Source: Bacteroides sp.
GTDB taxonomy: Bacteria; Bacteroidota; Bacteroidia; Bacteroidales; Bacteroidaceae
Assembly (NCBI GenBank): GCA_022648295.1
Contig: JALCME010000002.1
Coordinates: 62,001-126,000, forward strand
DNA length: 64,000 bases
Reading direction: 5' to 3'
Numbering within the stretch: position 1 is the stretch's first letter; each line of letters begins with the position of its first letter. Positions 27,253 to 36,506 of this stretch are shown piece by piece. The notes below the pieces were generated by a model. It ran no database searches, was not told the origin of the DNA, and worked only from the letters and a program-made list of their open reading frames with translations. Position numbers and translations under genes: made by a program.

Positions 27253-28545
27253 TTACGAAAAATAGAAAAAGAGCAGTAAACCCACATTAACAAGAATAAC
27301 GCAGCCAAACCCTCTCAACAACCAGCGCCTCAACGGACTGCGCATACCTGCAAAAAACATCGCATAGCACATATTTACAATCACATTGCTCACAATAGCT
27401 TGCATACAGCATATGGTCACCACCACTACGGTGATACTTGAACCTTGCAGCAAGTTCAGGATAAACGGAGTAATATCACTAAGACCGGAGATAAAGGACA
27501 GCACGCTCAGTCCACTGGTACCGGAATATTCCAATGTATAGTGGGTGATGATGGTAAACACCACAAACAGAACGGCAAAGATAAGGGCTACTTTAAACTC
27601 CAACGGGTTGCTGCTGTCCTCTTCCTCTTCTTCCTGCTTAACTAGTTCCGCACGATTCCACTTTACATGCAAGAGCCAGGCTATACCCGCCGATACAGCA
27701 GACATAATCAACAAATAAGGATAAATCATCAGGAATATTCCTTTGCTGAAAATACCTATCAGTATCAAGAAGCGAAGGAACATCATACTCACCGCCATGA
27801 GCATTGCAGCAACATATTCGGGAGCTTCTTCCACCGGAGCTCTACGGCTTTTACGGGCCAACACGGAAATAGTAGCCGTACTACTGTATAATCCTCCTAC
27901 AATGCCGGAAACAAGGATGCCCGATTCTTGAAAGACATAACGCTTCAACAGGTAGGACAGATAAGAGATGCCTGAAACTACCACCGTAGCGAGCCAGATG
28001 GAATAAGGGGTAAGATGAATGCCGGGAATGATATCTGTATTTGGTAATATCGGCAAAATGATGCCACTGATTGCAAGGAACTTGGCCAGCGTGATCATTT
28101 CATCATTCTTCATACGCTGGGCAAGCTCGGTAAAAGTATGTTTCAGTTCGGTAAAGAGCAATACGGTTACAACAACCATCACATAGAACCATGAAGGCTG
28201 TGTAGCTACAATCGGGGCAATGCAATACGTAATCAGGGCAATAATAATAGTGGTTATGCCAAACAAATGGAATTGCGTCTCCTTGACGTAGTAATTCAGC
28301 CCCAGCAACAGCCCCAGTACTGCACCGCCGCCCATAAACAAACGATACTCCACGGGGTCGAGCATATAGAGCAGGTAACCCAGAATACCGATAAAGGTAA
28401 AGGTACGGTCAGTCCCAAACAAGGTGGTTTCCCCCTCGCGTTTCAAGCTGATTTTCCGCTGTGAAAGTCCGATGAGTAAAGAGAATAAAGTAACTAAGAT
28501 AAAAGTAACTAGTTCTTTAGGTAAATAATCGTAAAGTCTTTCCAA
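27253..28545 (-). CDS. MgtC/SapB and DUF4010 family membrane protein
   Basis: 430 residues with about 12 hydrophobic segments. The first 140 residues match the MgtC/SapB-like layout (LIGLSQRKISLKREGETTLFGTDRTFTFIGILGYLL, with a conserved Arg/Gly-rich loop); the remainder (about 180-425) is the DUF4010 domain (GILVSGIVGGLYSSTATISVLARKSR). A Lys/Glu-rich loop (VKQEEEEEDSS, near 300) is probably cytoplasmic. Function of the fused family is not established; MgtC relatives are linked to Mg2+ and ATP homeostasis. It lies upstream of the barrel gene on the same strand but is separated by 175 bp holding a promoter-like box. Confidence 0.85.
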   Translation of the reverse strand: MERLYDYLPKELVTFILVTLFSLLIGLSQRKISLKREGETTLFGTDRTFTFIGILGYLLYMLDPVEYRLFMGGGAVLGLLLGLNYYVKETQFHLFGITTIIIALITYCIAPIVATQPSWFYVMVVVTVLLFTELKHTFTELAQRMKNDEMITLAKFLAISGIILPILPNTDIIPGIHLTPYSIWLATVVVSGISYLSYLLKRYVFQESGILVSGIVGGLYSSTATISVLARKSRRAPVEEAPEYVAAMLMAVSMMFLRFLILIGIFSKGIFLMIYPYLLIMSAVSAGIAWLLHVKWNRAELVKQEEEEEDSSNPLEFKVALIFAVLFVVFTIITHYTLEYSGTSGLSVLSFISGLSDITPFILNLLQGSSITVVVVTICCMQAIVSNVIVNMCYAMFFAGMRSPLRRWLLRGFGCVILVNVGLLLFFYFS

Positions 28546-28615
28546 TCTATTCTAATATATTAATAGGTATAAAGACAATCGGGAAGTTAATTAAGTTCAA
28601 AATAATCACACGTCC

Positions 28616-29095
28616 TCACTCTTTGTGATCCCATGAAGAAAAAGGGTTCTTCATCAACTGGGAGTTATAATAGCGAATATCCCCACTTACTTCCCGGCCA
28701 ATAAAGTCAGGTTTCTCAAAGACTTCATCCTCTGACCCTAACTCTACTTCTGCGATAACCAGACCTTCATTATCACCGTAGAATTCATCCACTTCAAAAG
28801 TATGCTTCCCGCTATGCACCAGATAGCGGGTCTTATCAATAACGCCCGGTTCACAAAGCTTCATCAAGTCTTCGGCTTCATTTAACGGGAGTTCTTTCTC
28901 CCACTCGTAACGGCTGACACCTACCGCATCGGAAGAGCCTTTTATAGTGAGATAACCTTTCCCATCGCGAATGCGCACTCTCACAGTCCTCCCCCGTGCA
29001 CTGCAAATATAGCCCTGCACAATCCGGCTTTGAGAATACGCCTGTGACTTATAATCTCCTTTCACGAGAAATTTACGCTCAATCTCTTGCGGCAT
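28616..29095 (-). CDS. CYTH-domain protein (triphosphate tunnel metalloenzyme family)
   Basis: 159 residues, single domain. The N-terminal EIERKFLV motif is the hallmark ExExK of CYTH proteins, and alternating Arg/Lys/Glu strands (GRTVRVRIRDGKGYLTIKG, YEWEKELPL, FEVDEFYGDNEGLVIAEVEL) line the tunnel that binds triphosphate and divalent metal. Bacterial short members are commonly inorganic triphosphatases, though adenylate-cyclase-type members exist. Cytoplasmic. A 45-residue membrane protein gene lies 9 bases upstream and is probably co-transcribed. Confidence 0.9.
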   Translation of the reverse strand: MPQEIERKFLVKGDYKSQAYSQSRIVQGYICSARGRTVRVRIRDGKGYLTIKGSSDAVGVSRYEWEKELPLNEAEDLMKLCEPGVIDKTRYLVHSGKHTFEVDEFYGDNEGLVIAEVELGSEDEVFEKPDFIGREVSGDIRYYNSQLMKNPFSSWDHKE

Positions 29096-29104
29096 ATAGT
29101 CCTA

Positions 29105-29242
29105 TTACTGTCCTAAAAATGAATAACCGATTAACATCATAAGTAACAAGATCAAAGCAGATACAGCAATGATCACTAACACCTTCTGTGCTTGTTTTTC
29201 TTCTTTTTTGGTATGCCTGGTACCTTTTATATTCTTTCCCAT
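29105..29242 (-). CDS. Small single-pass membrane protein, 45 residues
   Basis: Reading the minus strand from ATG at 29242 to TAA at 29105-29107 gives a 45-residue protein. The N-terminus is strongly basic and charged (MGKNIKGTRHTKKEEKQAQK), followed by one hydrophobic helix (VLVIIAVSALILLLMMLIGY) and a short tail (SFLGQ). The positive-inside rule predicts a cytoplasmic N-terminus. The stop lies 9 bases before the CYTH gene start, so the two are likely in one transcript. No known family is recognised. The clean topology, in-frame placement and tight spacing argue for a real gene rather than a chance frame. Confidence 0.6.
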   Translation of the reverse strand: MGKNIKGTRHTKKEEKQAQKVLVIIAVSALILLLMMLIGYSFLGQ

Positions 29243-29346
29243 AGTGCCTGATAATTAGTATTAAAGTTCAACCAGAACAAAGTAATAAGAAAAATAGGAA
29301 GATTCCAAGGGAAAAAGATAAAAAGACGTGAAGAAAAGTGAGGACT

Positions 29347-30462
29347 TTATTCACCCTCCCCTGCAAATTCCATTAAATAGGCCTTGATAAACCCGTCTAT
29401 CTTTCCATCCATCACACCGTTTACGTCGGAGGTCTGGTAATTGGTCCGGTGATCCTTTACACGACGGTCATCGAACACATAACTTCGTATTTGCGATCCC
29501 CACTCAATCTTCTTTTTACCGGCTTCTACCTTCGCCTGCTCCGCCATACGATGTTTGAGTTCCTTATCATACAAGATGGAACGTAACTGCCGCATGGCAT
29601 TTTCGCGGTTCTTGGGTTGGTCGCGGGTTTCGGTGTTTTCAACCAGAATTTCTTCCTCTTCTCCGGTATAGGGGTCTTTAAACTGATAGCGCAAACGTAC
29701 ACCGGACTCTACCTTATTGACGTTCTGCCCACCGGCACCACTGGAGCGGAATGTATCCCAGGAAATGTTGGCCTGACTAATATTGACTTCAATGGTGTCG
29801 TCCACCAAAGGAGTGACAAAGACCGATGCGAAAGAGGTCATACGCTTGCCCTGGGCATTATAGGGAGAGACGCGGACCAGACGATGAACGCCGTTTTCTC
29901 CTTTCAGATAGCCATAAGCATAGTCACCTTCTATCTCGATGGTGCAGGTTTTAATACCCGCTTCATCACCTTCCTGCACATTGGCTACGGCCACCTTGTA
30001 ACCGTGGGTCTCGGCATAACGCAGATACATACGCATCAACATGTTTGCCCAGTCCTGACTTTCAGTGCCACCTGCACCGGAGTTTATCTTTAACACACAG
30101 TCCATCTGGTCGGCCTCATCACGAAGCATGTTCTTCAGTTCGAGTGTCTCCACTGCCGAAGCGGCTTTCGAATAAGCATCGTCAACTTCTTCCTCCGTCA
30201 CCAGCTCATCTTTATAAAAGTCAAAAGCCAGTTGCAACTCATCCGATAACGTCTTCACCTCGTTATATCCGGCAATCCATTGCTGCAAACCTTTCACTTT
30301 CTTCATCTGTGCTTCAGCCCTCTTCTGATCGTCCCAGAATCCGGGAGCCTGTGTGCGCAACTGTTCTTCTTCCACCTGAACCTTTTTACTCTCAATATCC
30401 AGATAGCGGTAGAGCGCTTCAGTGCGTTCCGTAATATTCTTCAGTTGTTCTATTGTAATCAT
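29347..30462 (-). CDS. prfB: Peptide chain release factor 2
   Basis: 371 residues from the ATG at 30462 (a Met four codons upstream is also open; MITIEQLKN is the expected family start). It recognises UGA and UAA stop codons and triggers peptidyl-tRNA hydrolysis. The GGQ catalytic motif is at 244-246 (SSGAGGQNVNK) and the anticodon-like tripeptide region reads SPY (199-201) rather than SPF. The autoregulatory +1 frameshift site that many bacteria carry near codon 25 is absent: the reading frame runs straight through the corresponding Tyr-Leu-Asp (codons 20-22). Control may instead lie in the predicted leader, which holds a hairpin/repeat cluster. Confidence 0.95.
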   Translation of the reverse strand: MITIEQLKNITERTEALYRYLDIESKKVQVEEEQLRTQAPGFWDDQKRAEAQMKKVKGLQQWIAGYNEVKTLSDELQLAFDFYKDELVTEEEVDDAYSKAASAVETLELKNMLRDEADQMDCVLKINSGAGGTESQDWANMLMRMYLRYAETHGYKVAVANVQEGDEAGIKTCTIEIEGDYAYGYLKGENGVHRLVRVSPYNAQGKRMTSFASVFVTPLVDDTIEVNISQANISWDTFRSSGAGGQNVNKVESGVRLRYQFKDPYTGEEEEILVENTETRDQPKNRENAMRQLRSILYDKELKHRMAEQAKVEAGKKKIEWGSQIRSYVFDDRRVKDHRTNYQTSDVNGVMDGKIDGFIKAYLMEFAGEGE

Positions 30463-30498
30463 ATCTAACGTCAATTATAGCTACTTTATTGGAAGCCT

Positions 30499-30562
30499 AT
30501 CTCCAATGTGTTGGGTCTATATGCCCCACACGTTGGAGATATATGTCCCATACGTTGGAGAT
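30499..30562. repeat. Hairpin plus direct repeat in the predicted prfB leader
   Basis: TCTCCAATGTGTTGGG (30500-30515) is the imperfect complement of CCCCACACGTTGGAGA (30524-30539), and the latter is repeated directly as CCCATACGTTGGAGATA (30547-30563). Two alternative hairpins sharing the left arm are possible. The cluster lies between the prfB start and its candidate -7 box, so it would be transcribed as leader RNA on the minus strand. Confidence 0.6.
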
Positions 30563-30621
30563 AGAGTGCCAAGGCAAAGAAAATCCTGCATCTATCTATC
30601 ACATTTTTTACTCCAAAGGCA

Positions 30622-30629
30622 CAAAGATA
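30622..30629 (-). promoter_or_regulatory. Candidate -7 element for prfB
   Basis: TATCTTTG on the minus strand matches TAnnTTTG. It implies a leader of about 150 nt for prfB. It lies 13 bases from the oppositely directed -7 box of the M16 protease gene, so the two promoters overlap. Confidence 0.45.
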
Positions 30630-30642
30630 TGAAAAAAAAACG

Positions 30643-30650
30643 TACTTTTG
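30643..30650 (+). promoter_or_regulatory. Candidate -7 element for the M16 protease gene
   Basis: TACTTTTG followed by TAG is an exact TAnnTTTG match, 38 bases before the ATG at 30689. Confidence 0.55.
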
Positions 30651-30688
30651 TAGCTATCAACTAATAAGTCAACTAATTAAGTAGCTTT

Positions 30689-33610
30689 ATGAAAAAACTA
30701 TTCAAACTGTCAGGTTTGTTGCTTTTCCTCTTAATTACAACAAACCTAAGTGGTGCCAGCCTCAAAGACTACCATTACACCACAGTGCCCAACGATCCAC
30801 TCAAAGCACGGATCTACACGTTAGACAACGGATTAAAAGTTTACATGACCGTAAACAAAGAACAACCACGCATACAGACATATATCGCCGTACGCGTAGG
30901 AGGAAAGAACGACCCGTCAGAAACAACAGGGCTTGCCCACTATTTTGAGCACCTCATGTTTAAGGGAACAGAGAAATTCGGTACGCAAAACTATGAAGCT
31001 GAGAAACCCCTGCTCGATCAAATCGAACAGGAATTTGAAATCTATCGCAAAACGACCGACAGCCTCAGCCGCAAAGCAATCTATCATACCATTGACAGCC
31101 TTTCCTATGAGGCTTCCAAATACGCCATTCCCAACGAATATGATAAACTGATGGCAGCCATCGGCGCAAAAGGGACAAATGCCTACACCAGTTTCGATGT
31201 TACCTGCTTCACGGAAGACATCCCCAGCAATGAGGTTGACAATTGGGCGAAGATACAATCCGACCGTTTCCAGAACAACGTCATCCGTGGATTCCACACC
31301 GAACTGGAGACCGTCTACGAAGAAAAGAACATGTCTCTTACCCGCGACCCGCGCAAAGTATACGAGGCCGTCCTTTCTTCCCTCTATCCCCACCATCCTT
31401 ATGGTACGCAAACCGTTCTCGGGACGCAGGAGAATTTAAAGAATCCCTCCATCACCAACATCAAGAACTACCACAAAATGTGGTATGTACCCAATAACAT
31501 GGCGATATGCCTCTCAGGCGATTTCGATCCGGATACCATGATTGCAACCATCGATAAATACTTTGGTGAGATGAAACCCAATCCGAATCTGCCTAAACTA
31601 CACTACACGGAAGAATCCGAAATCACCGCACCTATTAAGAAGACAGTACTCGGTCCTGATGCCGAAAGTGTAGCATTGGCGTGGCGTTTCCCCGGGGCAG
31701 CCAGCAGAGAGGTGGAAGTTCTGCAAGTTATTTCACAAATACTCTACAACGGACAAGCCGGATTGATTGATCTTGATTTGGCTCAACAACAAAAGACGTT
31801 GAGTGCCTACTGTTATCCGATGACTATGGCCGACTACAGCGCATTGCTGATGCAAGGTCGCCCTAAACAAGGACAGACTCTGGACGAAGTAAAAGACCTC
31901 CTGTTAGGGGAAGTCAAGAAGCTGCGCGATGGTGATTTCGACGATAAGATACTACAAGCCAACATCAACAACTTCAAGCTCTATCAGCTTCAACAATTAG
32001 AAAGCAACAAGGGACGTGCCGACTGGTTTGTCAATTCCTTCGTAAGCGGAAGTAAATGGGCCGATGAAGTCACGGCACTGAACCGTATGTCCAAACTTAC
32101 CAAAGCCGACATCGTGGCCTTCGCCAACAAGTACCTGAAAGATACAAACTATGCTGTTATCTATAAAGAGAAAGGCAAAGACCCCAACGAGAAGAAGATG
32201 GCAAAACCTCAAATCACTCCGATTGTGATGAACAGGGACAAAGTAAGTCCTTTCTTAAAAGAAATACAAGACAGCAAAGTGCAGCCCATCGAACCCGTAT
32301 TCCTTGACTATTCAAAAGACTTATCGCAATTGAAAGCCAAGTCTGCTATACCCGTGCTTTACAAACAGAACACTTCAAGCGATCTCTTCCAACTGATTTA
32401 CCTGTTCGACATGGGTAACAATAACGATAAGGCACTCGGCACAGCCGCTCAATATCTGGAATACCTTGGCACTCCGGATATGACACCGGAACAAGTGAAA
32501 AGCGAGTTCTACCGTCTTGCCTGTTCATTCTCCGTATCACCGGGCAGTAAGCGCACCTACGTTGTTCTTTCCGGTCTGAACGAAAACATGCCGGTCGCCA
32601 TGAGCCTCTTCGAGAAACTAATGGCTAATGCCCAAGTAAACAAAGAAGCTTACGCCAACATGGTAAAAGACTTGCTAAAGGCAAGGAAAGATGCCAAGCT
32701 AAACCAGTCACAGAATTTCTCGAGGCTTGTGAGCTATGCCATTTACGGTCCAAAATCCCCGGCTACGAACCTGCTTACCGCCGATGAATTGAGCAATATG
32801 GACCCGCAGAAACTGGTAGACCGCATTCATCAACTGAATAGCTTTAAACACCGGATACTCTATTACGGTCCGAGCAGCAGCAAGGAGCTGGTGGACATCA
32901 TTGATAAGGAACATCAGGCACCGGGCAAGCTGAAAGCCATTCCCGATGGAGAGAAATTCCCAACGCTGCTTACTCCAAAGACTCAAATATACCTGGCTCC
33001 ATACGAAGCTAAACAGATCTATATGTCTCAAGTCTCCAACAGAGGTGAGAAGTTTGATGTTTCCGCCGAACCGAGCCGCCAACTCTATAACGAATATTTC
33101 GGAGGAGGCATGAATTCCATCGTATTCCAGGAAATGCGTGAAAGCCGCGGTCTAGCCTATTCCGCATGGGCCGGTGTATTAAGTCCTTCTTATCTTGAAG
33201 ACCCGTACACCATACGTACCCAGATTGCCACTCAAAATGATAAGATGATTGATGCCATAAATACCTTCAATGATATCATCAACAACATGCCGGAATCCGA
33301 AGCCGCCTTCAAACTGGCAAAAGAAGGTATGATTACACGTATGCGTACGGAACGTACCACCAAGATGGACGTAATCTGGTCATACATCAGTGCACAATAT
33401 CTGAAACAGAACGTGGACGGACGCATCAAAGTATATCATGATATCCAGAACATGACATTGAACGATGTCGTTAACTTCCAAAAGAAATGGGTGAAAGGAC
33501 GTAGCTATACTTACTGCATCCTCGGCGACAAGAAAGAACTGAATATGGAAGCTTTGAAGAAGATAGCTCCGGTAACAGAGCTGACTACAAAAGATATTTT
33601 CGGATATTAA
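30689..33610 (+). CDS. Secreted M16-family zinc metalloprotease (pitrilysin/insulinase type)
   Basis: 973 residues with a signal peptide (cleavage near SGA, residues 21-23). The inverted zinc motif HYFEH is at 84-88 (GLAHYFEHLMFKGTEKFG), with the downstream Glu ligand probably in ETVYEEKNM. The N-terminal half has the usual active M16 domain and the C-terminal half repeats the fold without the HxxEH motif, as in full-length one-chain M16 proteases. It has an insertion rich in Lys/Glu after the motif. Likely periplasmic or outer-membrane-associated peptide degradation. It is a single gene, divergent from prfB, and ends in a strong terminator. Confidence 0.95.
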   Translation: MKKLFKLSGLLLFLLITTNLSGASLKDYHYTTVPNDPLKARIYTLDNGLKVYMTVNKEQPRIQTYIAVRVGGKNDPSETTGLAHYFEHLMFKGTEKFGTQNYEAEKPLLDQIEQEFEIYRKTTDSLSRKAIYHTIDSLSYEASKYAIPNEYDKLMAAIGAKGTNAYTSFDVTCFTEDIPSNEVDNWAKIQSDRFQNNVIRGFHTELETVYEEKNMSLTRDPRKVYEAVLSSLYPHHPYGTQTVLGTQENLKNPSITNIKNYHKMWYVPNNMAICLSGDFDPDTMIATIDKYFGEMKPNPNLPKLHYTEESEITAPIKKTVLGPDAESVALAWRFPGAASREVEVLQVISQILYNGQAGLIDLDLAQQQKTLSAYCYPMTMADYSALLMQGRPKQGQTLDEVKDLLLGEVKKLRDGDFDDKILQANINNFKLYQLQQLESNKGRADWFVNSFVSGSKWADEVTALNRMSKLTKADIVAFANKYLKDTNYAVIYKEKGKDPNEKKMAKPQITPIVMNRDKVSPFLKEIQDSKVQPIEPVFLDYSKDLSQLKAKSAIPVLYKQNTSSDLFQLIYLFDMGNNNDKALGTAAQYLEYLGTPDMTPEQVKSEFYRLACSFSVSPGSKRTYVVLSGLNENMPVAMSLFEKLMANAQVNKEAYANMVKDLLKARKDAKLNQSQNFSRLVSYAIYGPKSPATNLLTADELSNMDPQKLVDRIHQLNSFKHRILYYGPSSSKELVDIIDKEHQAPGKLKAIPDGEKFPTLLTPKTQIYLAPYEAKQIYMSQVSNRGEKFDVSAEPSRQLYNEYFGGGMNSIVFQEMRESRGLAYSAWAGVLSPSYLEDPYTIRTQIATQNDKMIDAINTFNDIINNMPESEAAFKLAKEGMITRMRTERTTKMDVIWSYISAQYLKQNVDGRIKVYHDIQNMTLNDVVNFQKKWVKGRSYTYCILGDKKELNMEALKKIAPVTELTTKDIFGY

Positions 33611-33633
33611 AAATAAAGATACAGATTAAACTT

Positions 33634-33690
33634 AGAGCTGTGCCGACAAAGTTAATGTTATCCACTTTGTTGGCACAGCTCTTTTTATTC
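33634..33690 (+). terminator. Strong rho-independent terminator
   Basis: AGAGCTGTGCCGACAAAGT (33634-33652) pairs with its near-perfect complement at 33664-33682 (a 19-bp stem with one G-U pair), followed by TTTTTATT. It ends the M16 transcript and, read the other way, could also protect the end of the convergent PUL. Confidence 0.85.
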
Positions 33691-33745
33691 CCAAAAACTT
33701 AATCATATCCCCCTAAGTAAGATACAACTATCTCAAAAAATAGAA

Positions 33746-35200
33746 TTACCTATATTTCTGAATAAAAGCGGCAAGGGGAATTCCCATAACCGGATAATTG
33801 GGATAAGGATGTGGATTTCCCCATTGGACAGGTAACTTATTTACTTTTGGATAGTCTGCATAAGGAGTAATGTATTTATCATCAGTTGTATAAGTGTATC
33901 CATCTTGATTATCAATACCAATGGCAGCATCTACAACATAAATATGCTCGGACTCACGTCTATCAAATTTATCAATAATATTTTTACGCAACTGCCACAT
34001 GCAAGCGTTTTGCTTCACAGTGAAATCTCCTGCGGTATTATCTAAGATTCCACATGTAGACTCTGGAATCATTAAGACAAACTTCCCATTAGGTACGGCC
34101 TTTAAATATGATTTTACCATTAATTCTATTTGCTTATTCCAAACGTCAAAATCAATAGTTTCGGGATTAGGAAAATCTCTAAAATCATTTAAGCCCAGGA
34201 ATTCAGCTAATATAGACGGGGCTTTTAATTTCCACATAGAGAGATATTTCTTATAATCAAATCCCCATGTAAAATCTTCATATTCCACCTTCTTCCATTT
34301 TCGTCCATCAAACTTCACGTAATGTTCCGCAATGTTATCATACATCACATCATTTTCTACAGGGTGCAATTTGTATCCAGTCTTTTCATCAAATAGCCCG
34401 GCTTCCCTTATAAATCTTGACGCATTGTAAATTTCTTTAGGAAGCCATTGCTTATTGGGATAAAGATTCATTTCATTCACTAATTGCCAAAAAGCAGTAC
34501 CTCCCCAATAGTGATATTCCCCAGTTGGTTGCCAAAATCCATTATAAGCTTTCTCTCTTTCTTTCGTCACACCAAAATAGCTTTGTAACGTCCACCCAGG
34601 ACGGCCTTCATCAAACTGATTCGGACAGCCAGAAACTTCCTGCAACCCTACCATGCGAATTTTAGGAACATATCCTTTCTTTAAAAGAGCATCTTTAAAA
34701 AAAGCTCCGTACGTAAAGCTATCACCAATGATTGATACAGTGACCGAATCAACTCCAGTCCCTTTTTGCCCAACGACTATGACTGAGGTTACCGATTTTA
34801 TTGTATCAAAATGATCCAAATTGATCAAGTCAGCTTGAATAGTCATTCCGTCAATTGGAGAACAAACACTCGCCACCCGTTGCAATCTTCTTTGAAAATT
34901 TGCTGTACCGGAAAAACGCACAACATCATTAAATGGTCGCCAACGTTTAATTAAAGGTTCTACAAACACATTATTTTGCACTGTACTCAGCATATAGAGT
35001 TTTGCTGGTAAACAAATATCATTGTAGAAAACTCCTACTTCACCATTTTGCTTTTGATTAGTTTGCAGGGGTAAATTAGACATTACGGGCTGAACAGTAT
35101 TTGTTCTCACAAATATTGAAGGCTTATTTTGTCCAATGCTCACATTGAAAGAGGACAACAAAAGAAGTGACGATAAAAACAATTTTACTCGCATACTCAT
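33746..35200 (-). CDS. Secreted SGNH-fold hydrolase (probable carbohydrate esterase)
   Basis: 484 residues with a signal peptide (cleavage near SIGQ, about 24). A beta-rich N-terminal region (about 30-150) precedes the SGNH domain. Block I GDSFTYG gives nucleophile Ser161, block III is GLNDF (about 340) and the catalytic His is probably in GNPHPYPNYPVMG near 465. No classical GDSL lipase length or composition; the layout fits PUL-encoded acyl esterases. It is the last gene of the minus-strand PUL, 68 bases after the GH88 gene. It likely removes acetyl or similar groups so that the glycosidases can act. Substrate is inferred only from context. Confidence 0.75.
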   Translation of the reverse strand: MSMRVKLFLSSLLLLSSFNVSIGQNKPSIFVRTNTVQPVMSNLPLQTNQKQNGEVGVFYNDICLPAKLYMLSTVQNNVFVEPLIKRWRPFNDVVRFSGTANFQRRLQRVASVCSPIDGMTIQADLINLDHFDTIKSVTSVIVVGQKGTGVDSVTVSIIGDSFTYGAFFKDALLKKGYVPKIRMVGLQEVSGCPNQFDEGRPGWTLQSYFGVTKEREKAYNGFWQPTGEYHYWGGTAFWQLVNEMNLYPNKQWLPKEIYNASRFIREAGLFDEKTGYKLHPVENDVMYDNIAEHYVKFDGRKWKKVEYEDFTWGFDYKKYLSMWKLKAPSILAEFLGLNDFRDFPNPETIDFDVWNKQIELMVKSYLKAVPNGKFVLMIPESTCGILDNTAGDFTVKQNACMWQLRKNIIDKFDRRESEHIYVVDAAIGIDNQDGYTYTTDDKYITPYADYPKVNKLPVQWGNPHPYPNYPVMGIPLAAFIQKYR

Positions 35201-35268
35201 TATTTTAAAATATTATAAGTCACATATTCCACTAATTAAATGATACAATAGTTGCCAAACCATTATAT

Positions 35269-36483
35269 TCAAAATAAAGTTTCCCCCAATATTAGCTTCC
35301 GATAACGAAGCAGCGCCTCTATATAATAATAATCGGCATAAGGTAAAGGCACATCAATTTCTAAGTTATCAGGCATAGATCCTACATTATGCTTAATAAG
35401 AAAATTACCGTTAGTACCTATTCTTGCAAAATAGGAAGAAGAAGAAAGCGTCAACAACTGAGTTTTCGCTACGTTTAGGTATTTTCTTCCTACAGCTTGA
35501 GGGACATATTGACTTAATTCTATTAAAGCAGAACATATAACAGCTCCCGCAGAAGCATCACGATAAGTATTGGGAATATTCGGATCATCAAAATCCCAAT
35601 AAGGTATTTTATCTTTCGGCAGACGAGGATGGGTTAGAATAAAGGCGGCAACTTTCTGTGCTTGCCGTAGATAAGCTAATTTCTTTGTTTCACGATAACA
35701 CATAGTATATCCATATAAAGCCCAAGCTTGTCCACGGGCCCATGATGATTCATCAGCATATCCTTGCCGCGTTTTCCGGGCAACGACAGTACCATTATCC
35801 GAATTATAAAAAACAACATGATAGCAACTTCCATCCTTACGAAAATGATTCTTCATAGTAACATTTGCATGGCTAATGGCTATTTCCCGGAATTTAGGAT
35901 TACCAGTCAACTTTGAGGCTTCAAATAAGAGTTCAAGATTCATCATGTTGTCTATGATTACAGGATACACCCCTTTACCCCTATCCCACGATTTAATACA
36001 ACCAATGATAGGATTAAACCGGGTACAAAGAGATTGAGCCGCCTTTTCAATCTTAGCTCTATAATCAGCATCCTTCGTTAAACGATAGCCCTCACCCAAT
36101 CCACAATATACAATAAAACCTATATCGTGCGTATTGGTTGCATTTTGCATTCCTTCAAGGCGATTAGAAAACAATTGAGCGTATTGTTTGACTTGCTTAT
36201 TATTTGAATATCCATACAAATACCACAATGTACCCGGAAAAAAGCCACAGGTCCATGAAGTTGTATCACAGAAAAGCAAGTTGTTGTTTTTATCAATTGT
36301 AAGGGGAAACTTACCTTGTTGCATCATTACCTCCCTTGACATATGAATCTCTTGCTTTACACCGAGGTCAAGCCTATTGTTAATCATATCAAGTATTGTA
36401 TCTGATGCAGTTCTTGATTGGGAACTTAACGTAGTGGCACATATAAGCAACAGAAAGAATGTTATATTTATCTTTAGTTTCAT
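35269..36483 (-). CDS. GH88 unsaturated glucuronyl hydrolase
   Basis: 404 residues with a signal peptide (cleavage near SSQ, residue 22). The (alpha/alpha)6 barrel spans about 30-400. The two catalytic Asp candidates are Asp120 (NATNTHDIGF) and Asp178 (VIIDNMMNLEL), with the typical SSWARGQAWALYG block near 245. GH88 enzymes remove 4,5-unsaturated uronic acid from the non-reducing end of oligosaccharides made by polysaccharide lyases. That implies a lyase in the same locus, and the gene at 38766 is the natural candidate. It lies 23 bases after the DUF2264 gene. Family is firm; the specific sugar linkage is not known. Confidence 0.9.
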   Translation of the reverse strand: MKLKINITFFLLLICATTLSSQSRTASDTILDMINNRLDLGVKQEIHMSREVMMQQGKFPLTIDKNNNLLFCDTTSWTCGFFPGTLWYLYGYSNNKQVKQYAQLFSNRLEGMQNATNTHDIGFIVYCGLGEGYRLTKDADYRAKIEKAAQSLCTRFNPIIGCIKSWDRGKGVYPVIIDNMMNLELLFEASKLTGNPKFREIAISHANVTMKNHFRKDGSCYHVVFYNSDNGTVVARKTRQGYADESSWARGQAWALYGYTMCYRETKKLAYLRQAQKVAAFILTHPRLPKDKIPYWDFDDPNIPNTYRDASAGAVICSALIELSQYVPQAVGRKYLNVAKTQLLTLSSSSYFARIGTNGNFLIKHNVGSMPDNLEIDVPLPYADYYYIEALLRYRKLILGETLF

Positions 36484-36506
36484 ACTATTTTTTTAATGAA
36501 TGATTA

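Noticed and set aside
30400..30462. Programmed +1 frameshift in prfB
   Set aside because: No in-frame UGA is present at the equivalent position; the reading frame is continuous.
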